Positions 9,997-22,975 are shown, counted from the stretch's first letter. The stretch is 64,000 bases of DNA from Alnus glutinosa (GCF_958979055.1 NC_084893.1:20685987-20749986); one strand, 5' to 3'. Numbers and translations are program-made. The notes: generated by a model not told the origin, from the letters alone.

Positions 9997-12942
9997 CTAA
10001 GTGAAGAAGACGAGCACAAATAAGACGATAAACAGAACCACCAAAAACAATATCATCATAATCTGGCCCTTCACACCAGCCTTCTTCATGACCATACCCA
10101 CCTTTTTCTGCAAGGAAAGATTAAAATTGACATTTTCACCTCTCGCTACATATTAGTAATTTAAGTAACGAATTTCATTTGAAATTGTTTTTGCTGGACG
10201 TTGAGTAGCTCAACTCCTGAATTTCAGATCACTGGTAAGAAGCCCCTACTCGACAAAGATCGGAAATAACTTATTGAAGAGGCTCACCTGAACAAAATCG
10301 AGACGGTTTGATGTACTGTCCATTTCCAAACCCAATTCATCTATAATTTTCTCCTGGGCACCCAAAGATTACATTACAGTCTAACAAATCAGCAAAAACG
10401 ACCCAACAATGAAGTTTGACAAAAAAAAGTTGACTTGCAGATACAATCATACAAGTGTCACTCATGCATCAAAATGCTTAAAGCACTGCCACTGTTATCT
10501 TCTTTAGAATTGTGGTAGATGTATTATCAAGAACATTAAAAAACCTTACCTGTGCAAGGAGCTCTTCATGTATAGTAAGCCCAACACCCCCCATTCTCTC
10601 TACGCTGGCACTAAGTTCATCCAACTCCTCATCCTGCTGCCTACAATCACCAATTGACGAGCATACAAAATAAAGAACAAACAAGATGCATAATAAATAG
10701 CATGTTTCTCACAAAAACAAAAAACAAGAAAAAAAACAAAACAAGAGGTTTCTGATTAACATGGAGTACACCTCATCTACTATGTATCACGGGGGCTAAG
10801 CAAGTTTTGAAACCACAGTTAAAATTATTATTAATCGTTAATTTAAAAGAAATAAATATATAGTAAAAAAGTTCAAAATCATTAAAATAGTAAACAATAA
10901 ATATAGCATTGCAAAACCAAATACATCGCCTACAATGAAAGTAAAAATGTTAGAAACATAACCTTCTTTAAGAACATCTAAGGTGTAAGCTACATAAGCA
11001 ATATGTTGATTTTCTTCTCTAGCAATTGGCTCAATGTGGTAGCATCATCCTTGTCAGTAGTAAGGATAACAGTAGTCATCACAACAAAATGTTACATGCT
11101 AACTATTTCAGTTAACATTAGTAATTTGTTACAAAACTTAATTTCATTCCAACATTTATTTTTATTGGTAATTGACACACACCAGCAATTTTATTGGTAG
11201 AGAGTTATTTTCATTAAAGTGTGAAAGGAGTATAGTAGTCATCACAATTAAATGTCACAAACTAATTATTTCGATTAACATCGGTATTCAATTCAACTAT
11301 AAAACTTAAACTTGTTCCAATATTTTTCCTAGTTATACTTTGCACATACCCACAATGGGTCTTGAAACCAAGCCGTCACTATCCACCTTGTTCTTATGGG
11401 TGGAGGAGATGCCATTTGCATATTTTTATTCCAATGAGGACAACATTATGAAAAAATCCAAGCCCAAAAATCAGAAGAGAAAGGTTGAAGTTTGCAAAAC
11501 GGTTCCTTATATTTCAAAAATCCTGAGGGAAGTCGGAGATTTCTTTGTCTACCTAGTCAAATTATAATACAAGATAATACTTATGGAATTTTTTATGTAT
11601 TTTAAAAAAATAAAAACACATAACATGCAGATTCATTTGTAGCTGATAAATGAACAGCCCAACAACATAGATAATGAGTTCAGCAGATAAAATCCACACA
11701 TTCCAAAGGATAGGAGACATAGATATTAAGCTAAATATGTTGCATGTATCTCTGTGTGGAAGGACAAAAAAAGAAACAATAGACCTACTTTATCAGAAGC
11801 AGCTGTCTATCTGACTCTGATGTTATGAGGTCATCATTGTCTTGGGCAGGGTAGTGGTTAGATCTATCTGTCTGGTGAGTACCCGGCATCCTCATTAGTT
11901 CTCGGCGCATTCCACTCAAACTAGTAGTGCCAGTCCTGTTCAACGCCTTTCCAGCTTCCACTGCTCTCTTCACAGCACCCACCTATTAATCCAGTCATTT
12001 AGCCACCACGCACATACACGCCAATGCCAAAAGCTTGTAATGTAATACAGAGTATAATTCAAACTATACTTGTGGTTTTTTTAAAAAAATAAAAAAACAA
12101 CAACAAAGTGGTAAGGCACACAATGTAAAATAAACTCAATATTTATAAGTTAAATCAACCTGAGTACGAGCAGTGCTGGTCCATCTTCTTCGTTTTTCAA
12201 GTTCCACTTCATCAATGCCATACAAAGCTGGATCTCTAGCTGCTACAGAAATTGCTTTGTCCAATTCATCCACCTTCCTATCAAGAAAGCAGGCTTTCAG
12301 TAGTTGTATACAGAGGTTAATTCATCAAACTACGTCCAAAAACTCATCTAGCAAGCTTCATTGTTAGTAGACTCAGAAAAAAAAAAAGAAAAAAAGAAAA
12401 AAAGAAAGAAAGTATTTAACTTTAACTCGCATGATAGAAACCTATGGTTAATCTTTCCCATAATATATATTATGAGAGGTAAAATTAGTTTTAAGTTAAG
12501 CATGGCATTTCCAAATGTACCTGCCAGTCAATGCTCTCACAACCAGAAAGCAGTTCCTTTGTGAGATGTACTTGCTCTCCAGTATCAGAAGGAATACGCT
12601 CCCATTGGTGAAAAGTATATTGCAACTTATCAATCTAAACAAGAAGATAATCAGATGGTCAGACACTCAAATATATTACGTAACTCCTAATGCCACCATC
12701 AGCATAGTCCAAACCAAAAGCTTTTGTAAAAGAAGTCATGGATGTCATGTCAATGAGCAGGAATGCAAAACTACTTCGTGTATGCATGTGTTATATTACG
12801 TAACTCCTAATGCCACCATCAGAAGAGTCCAAACCAAAAACAAAAACCAAAAGCTTTTTGTAAAAGAAGTGGTGTGTGTGTGTGTGTGTGCGCGCGTGCG
12901 CGTGTGAGAGAGAGAGAGATTTCATATTGCAACACATGTTTT

Positions 12943-12994
<52 letters not shown>

Positions 12995-15900
12995 CATATT
13001 GCAACACATGTTTTTGTGTGTGTGTGTGTGTGTGTGAGATAGAGAGAGAGAGAGAGAGAGAGAGATTTCATATTGCAACACATGTTTTTCTCTTCTCTAA
13101 AAGTGCCCCAGATTCCCAACAATTTCAATTAGCCTGAAACAATTATGGTACAATTATATCAGCCCAACGAAGCCCTGACCAATAATTTAGCTAGCAAATG
13201 GCTAAAGGTTGTTGATATAATTAAATCATTTGCAAGGGAATAAAGAAGATAATTGAGAAAGCTCATCACTCTTTTAATAAACCAAAGCTAAACAGTCTTT
13301 TAATTAACTGCACATCATCCTCAACCATACAACAAAAGCAGCCCAAAAATCAAAACACCAGCACCCTGGTTAGTCTCAATCCCACAATCTCCAGATACAG
13401 CAGCAGCCATAGCCTGGATCCACCCTGTTAGGAAGCCCAGGAATAAGGGTTTGACATTCTACCAGTAAACAGCCCCAATTTACTTCAGAAGCTGATTTGG
13501 TCCGTAGTTAAGAGTCCTTGGTAATTGTCTGGGCCAAAGTAGTTATGGTATAGTCTTCTTATATTAAGGTCATATATGTAGGAGCAGAATTTATGCCATC
13601 TCCTCACAGAACCTAACACAAAATCATCACAAATTAGGACTCCAGCTTCATCAGAGACAAAGTAGCCAAAAAGAAAAAGGCTGCACCTTTCAACTTCTTT
13701 TCTCTTTATGTTTTGCATTACAGTAAGCCACTACATTACTCAAAGCCAAACCAAACTGGAAAGTTACTTAGCAAGATTCTAAGTAACCTTCAATATATAA
13801 TTAAATTGGCACGGTTAGTAAACAAAAGGATAAACATCTAGGACATCCTTAAATGCCCTTTACTTTATATTAGAGATTACATCATTTTTAATAAGAATCT
13901 TATTTATATTTTAAAAAAGGTAAGTGCAAAATAAGAAATTGAAAAGTAAGAACTTCCACTTTTAGAAAGTGGACAGGTATTTTCTGGCTTCCCAAAAAAC
14001 AAAAACAAGAAAGTTAAATTGGAACATAAGAAGTAATAAGTTCTATAGATTAAACAATCAGATTTTTCTTAAAAATACCACAACTGTGCAAACCATTGAA
14101 TTGTTGAGCTACAATCCATACATATAAAGAAGTGACAGATTTGTTGAACATTACCGATCTACTAAATTTAAAATGTTAGCCTAAGATGATTTATTGTGTT
14201 ACTCTTGTATCCTCCTCATTTACTAAAAGCGATGCACCTTTTTTTGAGCTTGTTTGATATATTTTATTACTTATCAATAAAAGTGTAAAAGCAATAGGAC
14301 TCTTCTATAACATTGTGACCGTTAAAGAAATTGACAATTCAAGAAGAGTAGATTCCCACTTCCCAATTTGTTATTTCTTCCACTTGTATCTGCTACCAAA
14401 AGTTTCCTCCATTTCCATGAGCATGTGGCCAATGAGCTTTAGCTCAAATGGTACTTCCTCTCTTTGTGGCAAGGTGGAAGATGAGGTCGTGGGTTCAAGT
14501 CACACAGGGTGCATGTGCAACTTACTAATAAAAAAATTTGATATTTAATAGGTTGGAAGTAACCTCTTGATGCAGGATAGGAAACCTTAGTGGCCTTGAA
14601 TGCCAAATCTGATGCAGGATCTTTTGGAATTCAGCACTGGAGTTGGTTTCTTAGTGTTATCTTGATTGAGATTTGATCTGAAGGGTTTCAAGGTTATTTA
14701 TATTGTCTATCGTTGGACTCTATGGTAGAATCAGTCGAGGGCCTAAGAGGAGGCGGTTTACCAAGGTATGAAAAAAATAAATAAATAAATAAATAAATAC
14801 TTCATGGATTTATTACCACTGAAATTAGGAATCAAGGTTGAATTTCCTGGCAGCAGGTTTTTGAAGTAAGAATTGAAAAGAAGAAGAAGAAAAAAGCACA
14901 AGCAATCAGACACCTAGGTTTCCTAAGCAATTAAACCTAGTATGTAGATGGCAATCACACCCTCAAAGTTTTGAGAAGAGCTGCTGCAATTTTATTGAAC
15001 TCGATCGCTCTATAGAATATTATATAGATGTCTATATAGGCTATTTTCAATCTTTCCTACAGTTGAGCGTCTAAAAAGCCCATTCCAGCAGATCCTAGAA
15101 ATTACCAGATTGCCTGACAAAAAAAATTAATAAAAGTCAATTGGAACTAAACCAGCAACTATTTGACCAAAATAAATAACAAAACAAGACGTTAATGACT
15201 GGATTAGCAAATGGAAGGTGTTGATTTGGCCCCATTATCAAAATTAGACCACCTCTTGAAATGTTATCATATATAAGCTTGCTCCTTTTGTAGCCTGTAT
15301 GACCTCTAATTTACAAATATATATTGTTAGATCATAAATCACAGAATTTACCTTATAACTTAGACACTTCAGAGTAACATGTGATTTCCAATCAAGCCAT
15401 AAAACTTTCTAATTCAATCAAATATATCTAACCACTCAAGCATATTGGCTTCATCAGCCTACTGAAATGAGTCACAGAGCAAAGTCTGCACCAAAATCTT
15501 GGCTAATACAACAAGAACTCATAAATGCTCCACACTTGTAGAGATGAATAACCGTAAGTGTCCCCCCCATACATTCCTTGATCCAAAAGTGAATACCAGT
15601 TGCAAATTGTATTAGGAATAGCAGCTATCTATCACATCACTGATCATAGAAATGAATATCGATGCAATGGAAATTCTAATTAGAGCAACCAATGAATAAA
15701 ACCATAACAGTAACAATGTAAATTGAGCACCCCATTTATCCTCCCCATAGTATCGCGCCAATTCTAGTAATTCACAATATGTAGCAGATGCATCAAAAGT
15801 GGAGTGGAATTGGGGCCACAAGAAATATATCAGAAACGCCAAACTAGAAAGTAATAGGATGCAGATAAAATTAAATCTCATATGGCATAAAACATATAAA

Positions 15901-16104
15901 AATAGTTATAAAACTGAAAAAATACCAAGTGACCACACTTGTTCAATCATGTATGCCTAACTTCTATTTGCTCGCAATATAAGTTTTCTTTACTAAGAGC
16001 TGCTACAGACCATAAGTAATTTCCAACCAAAAAAAAAAAAAAAAACTTACGGATTCTTGAATCTCTTCTTTCACTACATAAAATGGATCTTGAGCAGATG
16101 GCAT
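9997..16104 (-). CDS. SYP61: Syntaxin of plants 61 (Qc-SNARE), SYP61-like
   Basis: Seven coding exons on minus: 16051-16104, 12521-12634, 12160-12273, 11789-11982, 10550-10640, 10288-10353 and 9997-10107. All introns are GT-AG and phases agree, giving 247 residues, close to the 245 of Arabidopsis SYP61. The start [18 protein letters not shown] matches the family. The syntaxin-6 N-terminal helical domain spans residues 1 to about 110. The Qc SNARE motif spans about 160-220, with the zero-layer Gln in HEELLAQEKII. A C-terminal membrane anchor ([18 protein letters not shown]) ends the protein. SYP61 acts at the trans-Golgi network in fusion and in sorting to the plasma membrane. Intron 1 (12635-16050) is 3.4 kb and carries a SINE and simple repeats. 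A non-coding exon lies upstream. Confidence 0.95.
12674..12870. repeat. Direct repeat in SYP61 intron 1
   Basis: A block starting ATATTACGTAACTCCTAATG and running through CCACCATCAG, AGTCCAAACC and TTTGTAAAAGAAG is present twice, at about 12671-12740 and 12792-12870. The second copy carries a short extra ACAAAAACCAAA piece. A local duplication. Confidence 0.8.
12873..13090. repeat. Compound GT/GA microsatellite in three tandem units
   Basis: Three copies of a 72-74 bp unit, each a (TG)n run, then an (AG)n run, then ATTTCATATTGCAACACATG (at 12919, 12991 and 13065). The GT and GA runs differ in length between units. Long open frames through this stretch on both strands are low-complexity artefacts. 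Confidence 0.9.
14429..14537 (+). mobile_element. tRNA-derived SINE, family A copy 1
   Basis: A pol III-type head is visible: A-box-like TTTAGCTCAAATGGTAC (14438-14454) and B-box-like GGGTTCAAGTC (14491-14501), about 37 bp apart, then a short body ending CTTACTAATAAAAAAA. The same sequence occurs inverted at 53586-53697 in the RABA1 gene. Too diverged to fold as a functional tRNA. Confidence 0.75.
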
Positions 16105-18050
16105 CTCGTAACTTACGATAGTAATTTAACCTACAAACATCCAGAAACAATCCTCCATTAGCAAGATTAGATCACCTACATGCATATGAATAATTTAGAA
16201 TTAACCACCTTTAATGGTTCTACACCATTAAGTAAAACAAATAGCTAAATATAAAATAACACAAAATTTCAACGAGGGAAGAGTAAACTGAATTTAAATC
16301 AGAGAAATTTTCAAGGGATTCTAAAACCAATTAATTTGCACTTATTCTTTATTGACTAAGATCGTAGAAAGGTGCACTATCTCTGAGTACCATTGTATAG
16401 GATATACAAAGAAACCCATGAGTTAATGAAGAGAAAGAGGAGCTCTATGAATCAAATGGAAGGGGGATGGAAATCGCCTTTTTGAGAAAATTGCATTAAT
16501 GAATAAAACTTGTTCGTCAACAAACCCAGAGGGGCTTGTGCTAGTCAAGACTAGGGACTGTTCGGTGTTGTTAAAGGCTCAACAACACTTGAGCACAAAA
16601 ACCTCATGAGGCCTAGGTGCAAAGCAAGAGAGCAAGCACGCACTTGATCAAATTGAAGCACATGCTTTTTTAAATGAAATGTCAAATTATTTCCAAGAGA
16701 AAGATTCATAATATGCAAGAAAAAAAAAATTGAAAAAAAGAATCAAAATACAGGTTGTAAGCTTAAATGGTACCCATCTGCAATTGGAAGAAGGGCTGTA
16801 GGTTTAAAATTCCAAATCTTACATAGGCTGTTTAATTTCTTGAAATTCTACATAATGAATGTACCAGTGGACAGCAGAGAATTAGCAACCATCAAATCAT
16901 ATGAAATGTAGACATATCATTACACTTTATTCTCTTCTACCTAAAAATTTTGGTTTCCAATGCATTACAAAATATACCCAATCATACTTTGCAATGATAA
17001 AATTCAAGCAAATGGTATTTGCTTTGACAAAAATATCCCCAAAACGCCTGTAACAATAGAGTGAGTATCAATAATCAACCATCCATCTTGATTGGTTTTC
17101 AATTAATGGTTTTTCATTATTTTCATATCTATAACTAAAAATAAAAAAGCACGCGCCTGTTGCAATTTTAGTGTGCTTCATCAAATGTGCTTCACTTCAG
17201 GATTAAGCAGCGCTTTTCCCTGGGGCTTTGTGCTTTTTAACAACACTCTCATGCTCAAAAATTTCTGCTCACCACAACTTAAAAGGTCTAGTGCCACACA
17301 GGCTGTAATCATGTTCCAATGCCACGATCTAGGAGAGCCAATGCCACAAGGAATCGTTGCTGTGCAATGGGCCCAGCTCCATGTTGTAAACGGCAACGAC
17401 ATTACCATTACCAGCAAGTGCTAAACATTATACTGAGTTCAGTGATAGGGAAGGAACTAATAACGTCACTAGCAATGCTTATTTCACCAAATCAGCCAAG
17501 CACTATCTGGCATTATTAGAAGCAGTCGATCCCCTTTTCAGTTGTGGATTTGAGGACAAGTTTGTACAGAAATTCTCGTATACCAAATCAGGCTACCAGG
17601 TACTCAAGCTAAATCTTAAAACTCATGAAGATGGCCCCGTATGATTGTTGATTTTGTGTAATTGAATTGAAAATAACAAGGTTGCATTCTTCAAGATCAA
17701 TCATTCTAAAATAGTAATTCAAGACAGAAAATTAGAAAAAGAAAAAGAAAATCGGATATCGGATATCGGATATTGGATATCGGTAAAACATCACCGATCC
17801 AAATCACGACCAAAAGCACTAACATCCTGTAAATTTATAAAGAGATCAAGAGAAATTGAAAAACAAAAAATGGCAACGAAATTAATAAATGTAAAATAGC
17901 AACCAGAGAGAGAGAGAGAGGAGGGGGGTTGTACGGACTGACCTGAAAATAGAGAGATCGGGAACTTTTCGGTTTGGTCTAAGGCGGAGACGGGAGAATA
18001 CAGAGGGCGAGGGGGAGACGATAGAGACTCTTTCTTCTTCTTTTTTTCTT
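16105..18050 (-). other. SYP61: SYP61 5' untranslated region with intron
   Basis: The coding start exon extends to an acceptor (TTTGTAG) so that 16105-16130 is untranslated. An upstream non-coding exon ends at 17943 with a good donor (TTTTCAG then GTCAGT) and contains CT-rich and CCGTCTCCGCC-type sequence up to about 18050. This gives a leader intron of about 1.8 kb (16131-17942). The intron itself shows no gene; it has a short ATATCGG tandem at 17754-17785 and a GA run at 17907-17922. The transcription start is inferred from the CT-rich tract only. Confidence 0.65.
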
Positions 18051-18065
18051 TTTTTTTTTTTCTTC

Positions 18066-20440
18066 CGATAGTGACTAAGTTGGGCTGCCGTTTTGATCTT
18101 CAACGGATTTCGATCGGCCCAGGCCCACGCTCGGCCCTAAAGAATTACTTTCTGAATTTTTTTTCACGCGATTATTTTCAGGAAATTAAACGTATTGATT
18201 TCTTTTTATATATCACGTCACTAATTGAAGCCTTGAAGGAGCTCAAAGCATTCACATCCGGCTAAGAAAATGTTTAATTAAATACTTTCTCTCTTTTTTT
18301 ATTGTAGTTACTCACTTTTTTAAAACATTTATATTTGACTCGGTATTTTAGTTATCAACTTTTATTATTTTATTTAAATTTTATTTTTTTTCTGTTTTTT
18401 TGATGACGAAGAACCCTTCAAAGAAAGGCCACTTCGTATACTCATTCCTCTCAAATAAACCTCAGATTCGTGTAAAGCGTTCCATCCATACAGATCAAGT
18501 AATACTTTAGCTTCACCGGCGGGCTGGCCCTAAAGAATTATTTACATCTAAGGGAATCCGAACCTTAAACTTCATGAGACTACCACCAAAACCAATACCC
18601 TCACCACTTGAACCAACCCCTTGGGTTTCTATTTAAATATTCTTTCGCCAACAATCATATTATTTCTTTAACAATCACATTCTTTCTCCAAAATTCTTCT
18701 CATCTTCCTTTCCATTCCCTTGTACAGGAGTAGTATAGAGCGAGTACTGCAGGTTCTTCATCCTCCCAACTTCCTTCAACGTTTTCTCTACCACACCATA
18801 ATAATCCCAACACTCAGATAAAATGGCCAGCTAGTTGCCTTTCACTTCATAATCCTTCGATTTTGATTGCCTGTACAACTCATCCAAGGCTAAGACTTCC
18901 ATATCCAACCAAATATTATTATAAGACAACAGTAAGAAAGGACCAGCTAATTCATGTAGAGAAGAGTTCAAAAAGTTTCACAGGAGAGAATCATATGTAT
19001 TTTTTATTAGTTCTTTTATGCATCGTTGAACTATAGCACTAAGCAAATTTGTTGAGCACTGTAGCAGTTAACTATTCCTTAGCTAAAGTGACTAGCTCGA
19101 AGGGGCTCTTTGTTTGTTAATATTTGCTGCAGGGCTAGCCAAAATAACCTTTTGGCTAGCTCAATGTAAAAGCTCTTACGCATAAGAGAAGGAAAGCTAA
19201 TTAAGTTTACTGCACAACAATATAACCCTAACTTGAGTGAACCAAGCTGATGATGAGTGAAACCTATGAATAAGGATCGTCCCATTTAAAGTAAAATTGA
19301 GATGAACCAGTTGATAATTAGGATTTGTTTAAAAACATCCAAGGCCTAAAAATTGCCACATCATCAAAAATTAAAAGAGGAAGTTAACTAGCATGAAAAA
19401 TGTTAAACTTAACGAGCCTGATTTGAAATATATCATTTGAAATTGATAATATTCATTGTATAGTCAAGATTTAAAATTGGTATATCTAAAGATCTATATA
19501 ATGTTATAGTATTTAAACTTTTTAAAAAACGTGACAACATTAACACCATGTACATCGTTAAAAGCATTAACTTTAAATTCTAACAAGAAGAAGGATTCTA
19601 TCTATTTCATTTGAAATTGAGAGGATCTTATTCCCAAAATGGAGAATAGCCGTTTAATGATTAGAATTTCTTTAAAAAGATCTAAGGCTATAAATAGCCA
19701 CATCATCAAAAAATGGAAAGCAGCTAATTAACAAGCATTATAAAAAGAAAACATCAACGTCGGCAGTTCTTGGTTTTTTGGATTGGTGTTTGAGATTCAG
19801 CAATTTTCAGAAGCAAATCTAGTTGATTGATTTTTTCTTGAGAAATTATTTTTAATGTTCTGTATATTTTATGGATCGGTGTTTAGTTGCAGAGAAAGTG
19901 TAGGAACATAAAATGAAAAAAAAGGTGGGGAACTTTCATGATAATTGGGTGTTGAATTTTAGAAATCAAAATTGAATTGTTATTCTATTTGCGAATTTCA
20001 ATGTTTGATTTTTTAGTAAAAGTTAAATAAAATATAATTTATTTTTGAAAAAATGAGAATCAGAATTATATTTTGTTTCCAAAATTTCGTATCCAAACAC
20101 TGACTTAACTTTAAAAATACCAACAGAATTGTTAGAATAATGCCAAAAAAACTAATTTAAAACCTCGTTAATATATATATATATATTCACATAACTGTAT
20201 AACTTTGTTCATACTGTCTAAAACTTCATACATACTGAAAAGATACTATTGCAACTCAAACATGCAATCATCTGTTAAAAGCTTCTTCTGGGTTTGAAAA
20301 TGTATAGCCTTCTTAGTTCTTAAGGATAGAAGTCCAAGCTATTGGGTTTTGTCAATGTTCAATAAATAAAGAAATGCAAGTACGCATGTTGTGCGTGTAC
20401 TTGAGCCTCTTTAAAACTTTTCCTCTTTCTTTTCTTTTCT
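18066..20440. other. Intergenic, AT-rich, no gene recognised
   Basis: No conserved frame on either strand. 19270-19400 and 19600-19740 share a diverged segment (ATTAGGATTT/ATTAGAATTT, TTTAAAAA, CCACATCATCAAAAA), so an old duplication or two copies of a small repeat is likely. Otherwise I see only simple AT-rich DNA. Confidence 0.5.
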
Positions 20441-20552
20441 TTTTTTTTTTTTGACATGTCCACCCAAGAGGAGAGAGGGGGGATTCGAAATAATGACATC
20501 TACTTCATGAGGCGGCGTAGTCCCCAGCCGATTAAGCTACACTTTAGAGACA
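20441..20552 (-). mobile_element. tRNA-derived SINE, family B copy 1
   Basis: On minus the head carries an A-box-like GTGTAGCTTAATCGGCTGGG and a B-box-like TTTCGAATCCCC, followed by CTCTTGGGTGGACATGTC and a poly-A tail (poly-T on plus at 20441-20453). A second copy lies at 50848-50955. It is a retroposon derived from a tRNA, not a tRNA gene. Confidence 0.75.
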
Positions 20553-22038
20553 ACTTTTCCTCTTTTTTGTGTGTGTGAGAGAGAGAAACTTTTCTATTTT
20601 TCAAAGCTTTCCAAATATGAACATATTGTTACTGAACCACTCTTTCCCTTAGCTTGTGTTGAGAGAGAGAGTTTTTTCTGCTCTCTCCTAGGTTTTCTGC
20701 TGCTGCGGTTGCTATTGCCGTTTTTTCGACTTCTCTGGGGAGAAGGATTGGATCAACAATTTGGTCTAGTCTTTCTAGCAATGCCATCTTCACAAAGTTA
20801 TGGAGATTAGGACCATCTTTGAACATTTCATCCGTGAGTCAACTTCCTGTGAACATCTCCAAAACAAGAATCCCATAGCTATACACATCACCCTGTATTG
20901 ACGCCTCACCACCCATTCCATACTCTGCATATCACGTAATTAACTCCCCCTGTTACAGTCACAAATAATGAAGTTTTTTACCAGCTCTCCTGAACTACAA
21001 GGCATTTTGATTTCATATCTACATAAAGGTTACTATTTGTTTTTTAACTTAACGGGACAGAGATGCTTGCATTTTTATTATTATTATTATGCATGAAAAG
21101 TTTGTGGAAACTGCATATTCTTATAGAGTAATTCTTTCTTGTAATGACATTATAGAAGGCAATTTTTATACTTACATGCTACGTGTAGAACGGGCCGGGA
21201 ATACATAGTAAAATGTTTTGATAGTGTTAAAAATCTGAGCTAGACTTCTCTAAAAATAATAATAATAATAAATAAATAATCTAAGCTAGACTACTCATAC
21301 TCCATTACGGTGTTTAATATTTAAGAGTTTTTTTTTAATGCATTGAATTTCTTAATGTTCAATAAGCCTCAATAAACCTTTGACGACCTTTGACGATTGT
21401 ACGGGTGTCTTTTGGTTTTGCTTGTAATAAGGGAGATGTAACTCATTAAGATAATGTTTAAGAGTTCCAAAAAAGGCATGTTAACTTGTTTTATGTGTAG
21501 CCAATTATGGTATCACCACTCTCTTTGGCAGCATTCACTAACTCGGAACTAAACTTAAAAGTCATATTTGGACTTGGGCATCTTCGAAATGCCTATAATA
21601 ACGAATCATTCAAGAAAGAAGTCTTTTACTATTATAACCGATTGGCCACTTATTTTTTGAGTCTGTCAGCTAGAGAATATTGGAAAATTCTTTTAATTAA
21701 GTCTTCTTCTTTTTTTTGACAATTTTAATTAAGTCTATTAAACTAACATGCATGTGTTCAAAATACATGTGTTTCCATGTAGTTTTATAAATGCATGTAA
21801 GAATCACATACTCTATTAAAAATGCACATAAAAATTAAGAATATTATCACATGCATTTTAACACGCATTGCATTCAGCCATCAAGCTCTTGGAAGCTCCT
21901 TTCCGTTGAAGGTTGAGGACCTTTATGGCAACTACTTTTTCTTCCTGGTGAAGAGTTCCTTTATATACAGAACCGAAACTACCGGATCCAATTAAATTGC
22001 TAGGAGAGAATCCTTCAGTAGCTTGAAAGAGGGTCTTG

Positions 22039-22581
22039 TGTAACGACCCACCCCCAATGACATAATATTGTCCGCTTTTGACTCCCTAAACAAGACTTCC
22101 CAAACGGTCACCCATCCTGCGATTGCTCTCGCAGAAACACGCTTAACTGCGGAGTTCTGATAGGTTCATTGACATCACAGCTTTAAAACGCGTTGTGTCA
22201 TAAATGGTGCATTTATACATATAAGCACATTCTCATTCCCAGGCAATGTGGGACGTCACAATCACCCCCTCTTTGGACCCAGCGTCCCAACTGGCATCCC
22301 TCATTGGGTTTGTGCACGCTCCCACCATCTCAGATTGGGCAATGGCTCTGATACCATTTTGTAACGACCCACCCTCAATGACACAATATTGTCCGCTTTT
22401 AGCTCCCTAAACCAGACTTCCCAGGAAGTCACCCATCCTGGGATTGTTCTCGCAGAAGCAAACTTAACTGCGGAGTTCTGATAAGTTCATCGACATCACG
22501 GCTTTAAAACGCATTGTGTCATAAATGATGCATTTATACATATAAGCACATTCTCATTCCCAGGCGATGTGGGACGTCACA
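22039..22581 (-). mobile_element. Cassandra TRIM retrotransposon with 5S-like LTRs
   Basis: A 543-bp unit: two direct LTRs of 222 bp (22039-22260 and 22360-22581) around a 99-bp interior. The interior has a primer-binding site (minus TGGTATCAGAGC, 22345-22356) and a purine tract next to the left LTR (minus AAAGAGGGGGTGAT, 22261-22274), so the element reads on minus. Both LTRs contain a stretch very like plant 5S rRNA (TCAGAACTCCGCAGTTAAG, then GGATGGGTGAC). The 5-bp target duplication is TCTTG (22034-22038, 22582-22586). The LTRs differ at about 20 of 222 positions by my count, so the insertion is not recent. It has no coding capacity and depends on enzymes from other elements. Confidence 0.95.
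22091..22163 (-). ncRNA. 5S rRNA-like segment of Cassandra LTR (left copy)
   Basis: On minus the segment contains TCAGAACTCCGCAGTTAAGC and GGATGGGTGAC, the internal pol III promoter region of 5S rRNA. Cassandra LTRs are known to carry this. It lacks the full 120-nt 5S gene and is diverged, so it is not an rRNA gene. A right-hand copy lies at 22413-22484. Confidence 0.8.
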
Positions 22582-22975
22582 TCTTGTATGAAATCTTTGA
22601 AAAGAAGTCAATTGTTGAGAGTGCAGAAGATGATTTCTTGTTCAATTTTCGCATCCAATGAAGAATAACAAAGGATGACATTAAAAAGAAACACAGAACC
22701 ACACCAGGGATTGTTATTTTAGCTTAAAAGCAAGGGACATTTCGCGTTTCTTTTCTTCAGTGGAGCATGCTGGTAGCTGCAGTTGTGGGAAACCCCCACA
22801 AAGCATACTATATCCGATCACTGACATCTTGCTTGTATTTCGGAAAACTCCTTCCTCTGGTACCTCACCCTCCAAAGTATTGAAAGAAAGATTTATATGT
22901 AGTAAGAATGGAAGTTTCTGCAAATCTTTTGGAATTGGTCCTGACAAAATAACTCTTCCTTTGCCATCATGTTGA

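Larger units (their letters stand above)
20625..22975 (-). pseudogene. XA21/EFR-type LRR receptor-like kinase pseudogene
   Basis: Minus-strand pieces in gene order: end of the LRR ectodomain with SGPIPKDLQKLPFLLHINLS and EGVFRNTSKMSVIGYSMLCG (22714-22950); kinase N-lobe with FQATEGFSPSNLIGSGSFGS and VVAIKVLNLQRKGASKSLM (about 21870-22035 joined to 22587 onward); then, after a gap near 20935-21870, the C-lobe exon with GDVYSYGILVLEMFTGS and VDPILLPREVEK (20625-20932). That exon starts at a normal-looking acceptor (ATATGCAG), matching the intron before the APE region in this family. The HRD/DFG part is missing and a TGA stop follows EMFTGS, so no kinase can be made. Such receptors sense microbial patterns at the plasma membrane. 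A Cassandra element (22039-22581) sits inside the N-lobe. Confidence 0.85.

Noticed and set aside
12791..13137. Open frames of 62-130 residues on both strands
   Set aside because: They run through GT/GA microsatellites and consist of CVCV or SLSL/HTHT repeats; they lie in an intron of SYP61.
20479..20541. tRNA gene on minus
   Set aside because: A and B boxes are recognisable but there is no acceptor stem, and a shared non-tRNA body and poly-A tail follow; this is a SINE.
22091..22163. 5S rRNA gene
   Set aside because: Only the internal promoter part is present, it is repeated in two LTRs and diverged, so it belongs to Cassandra.
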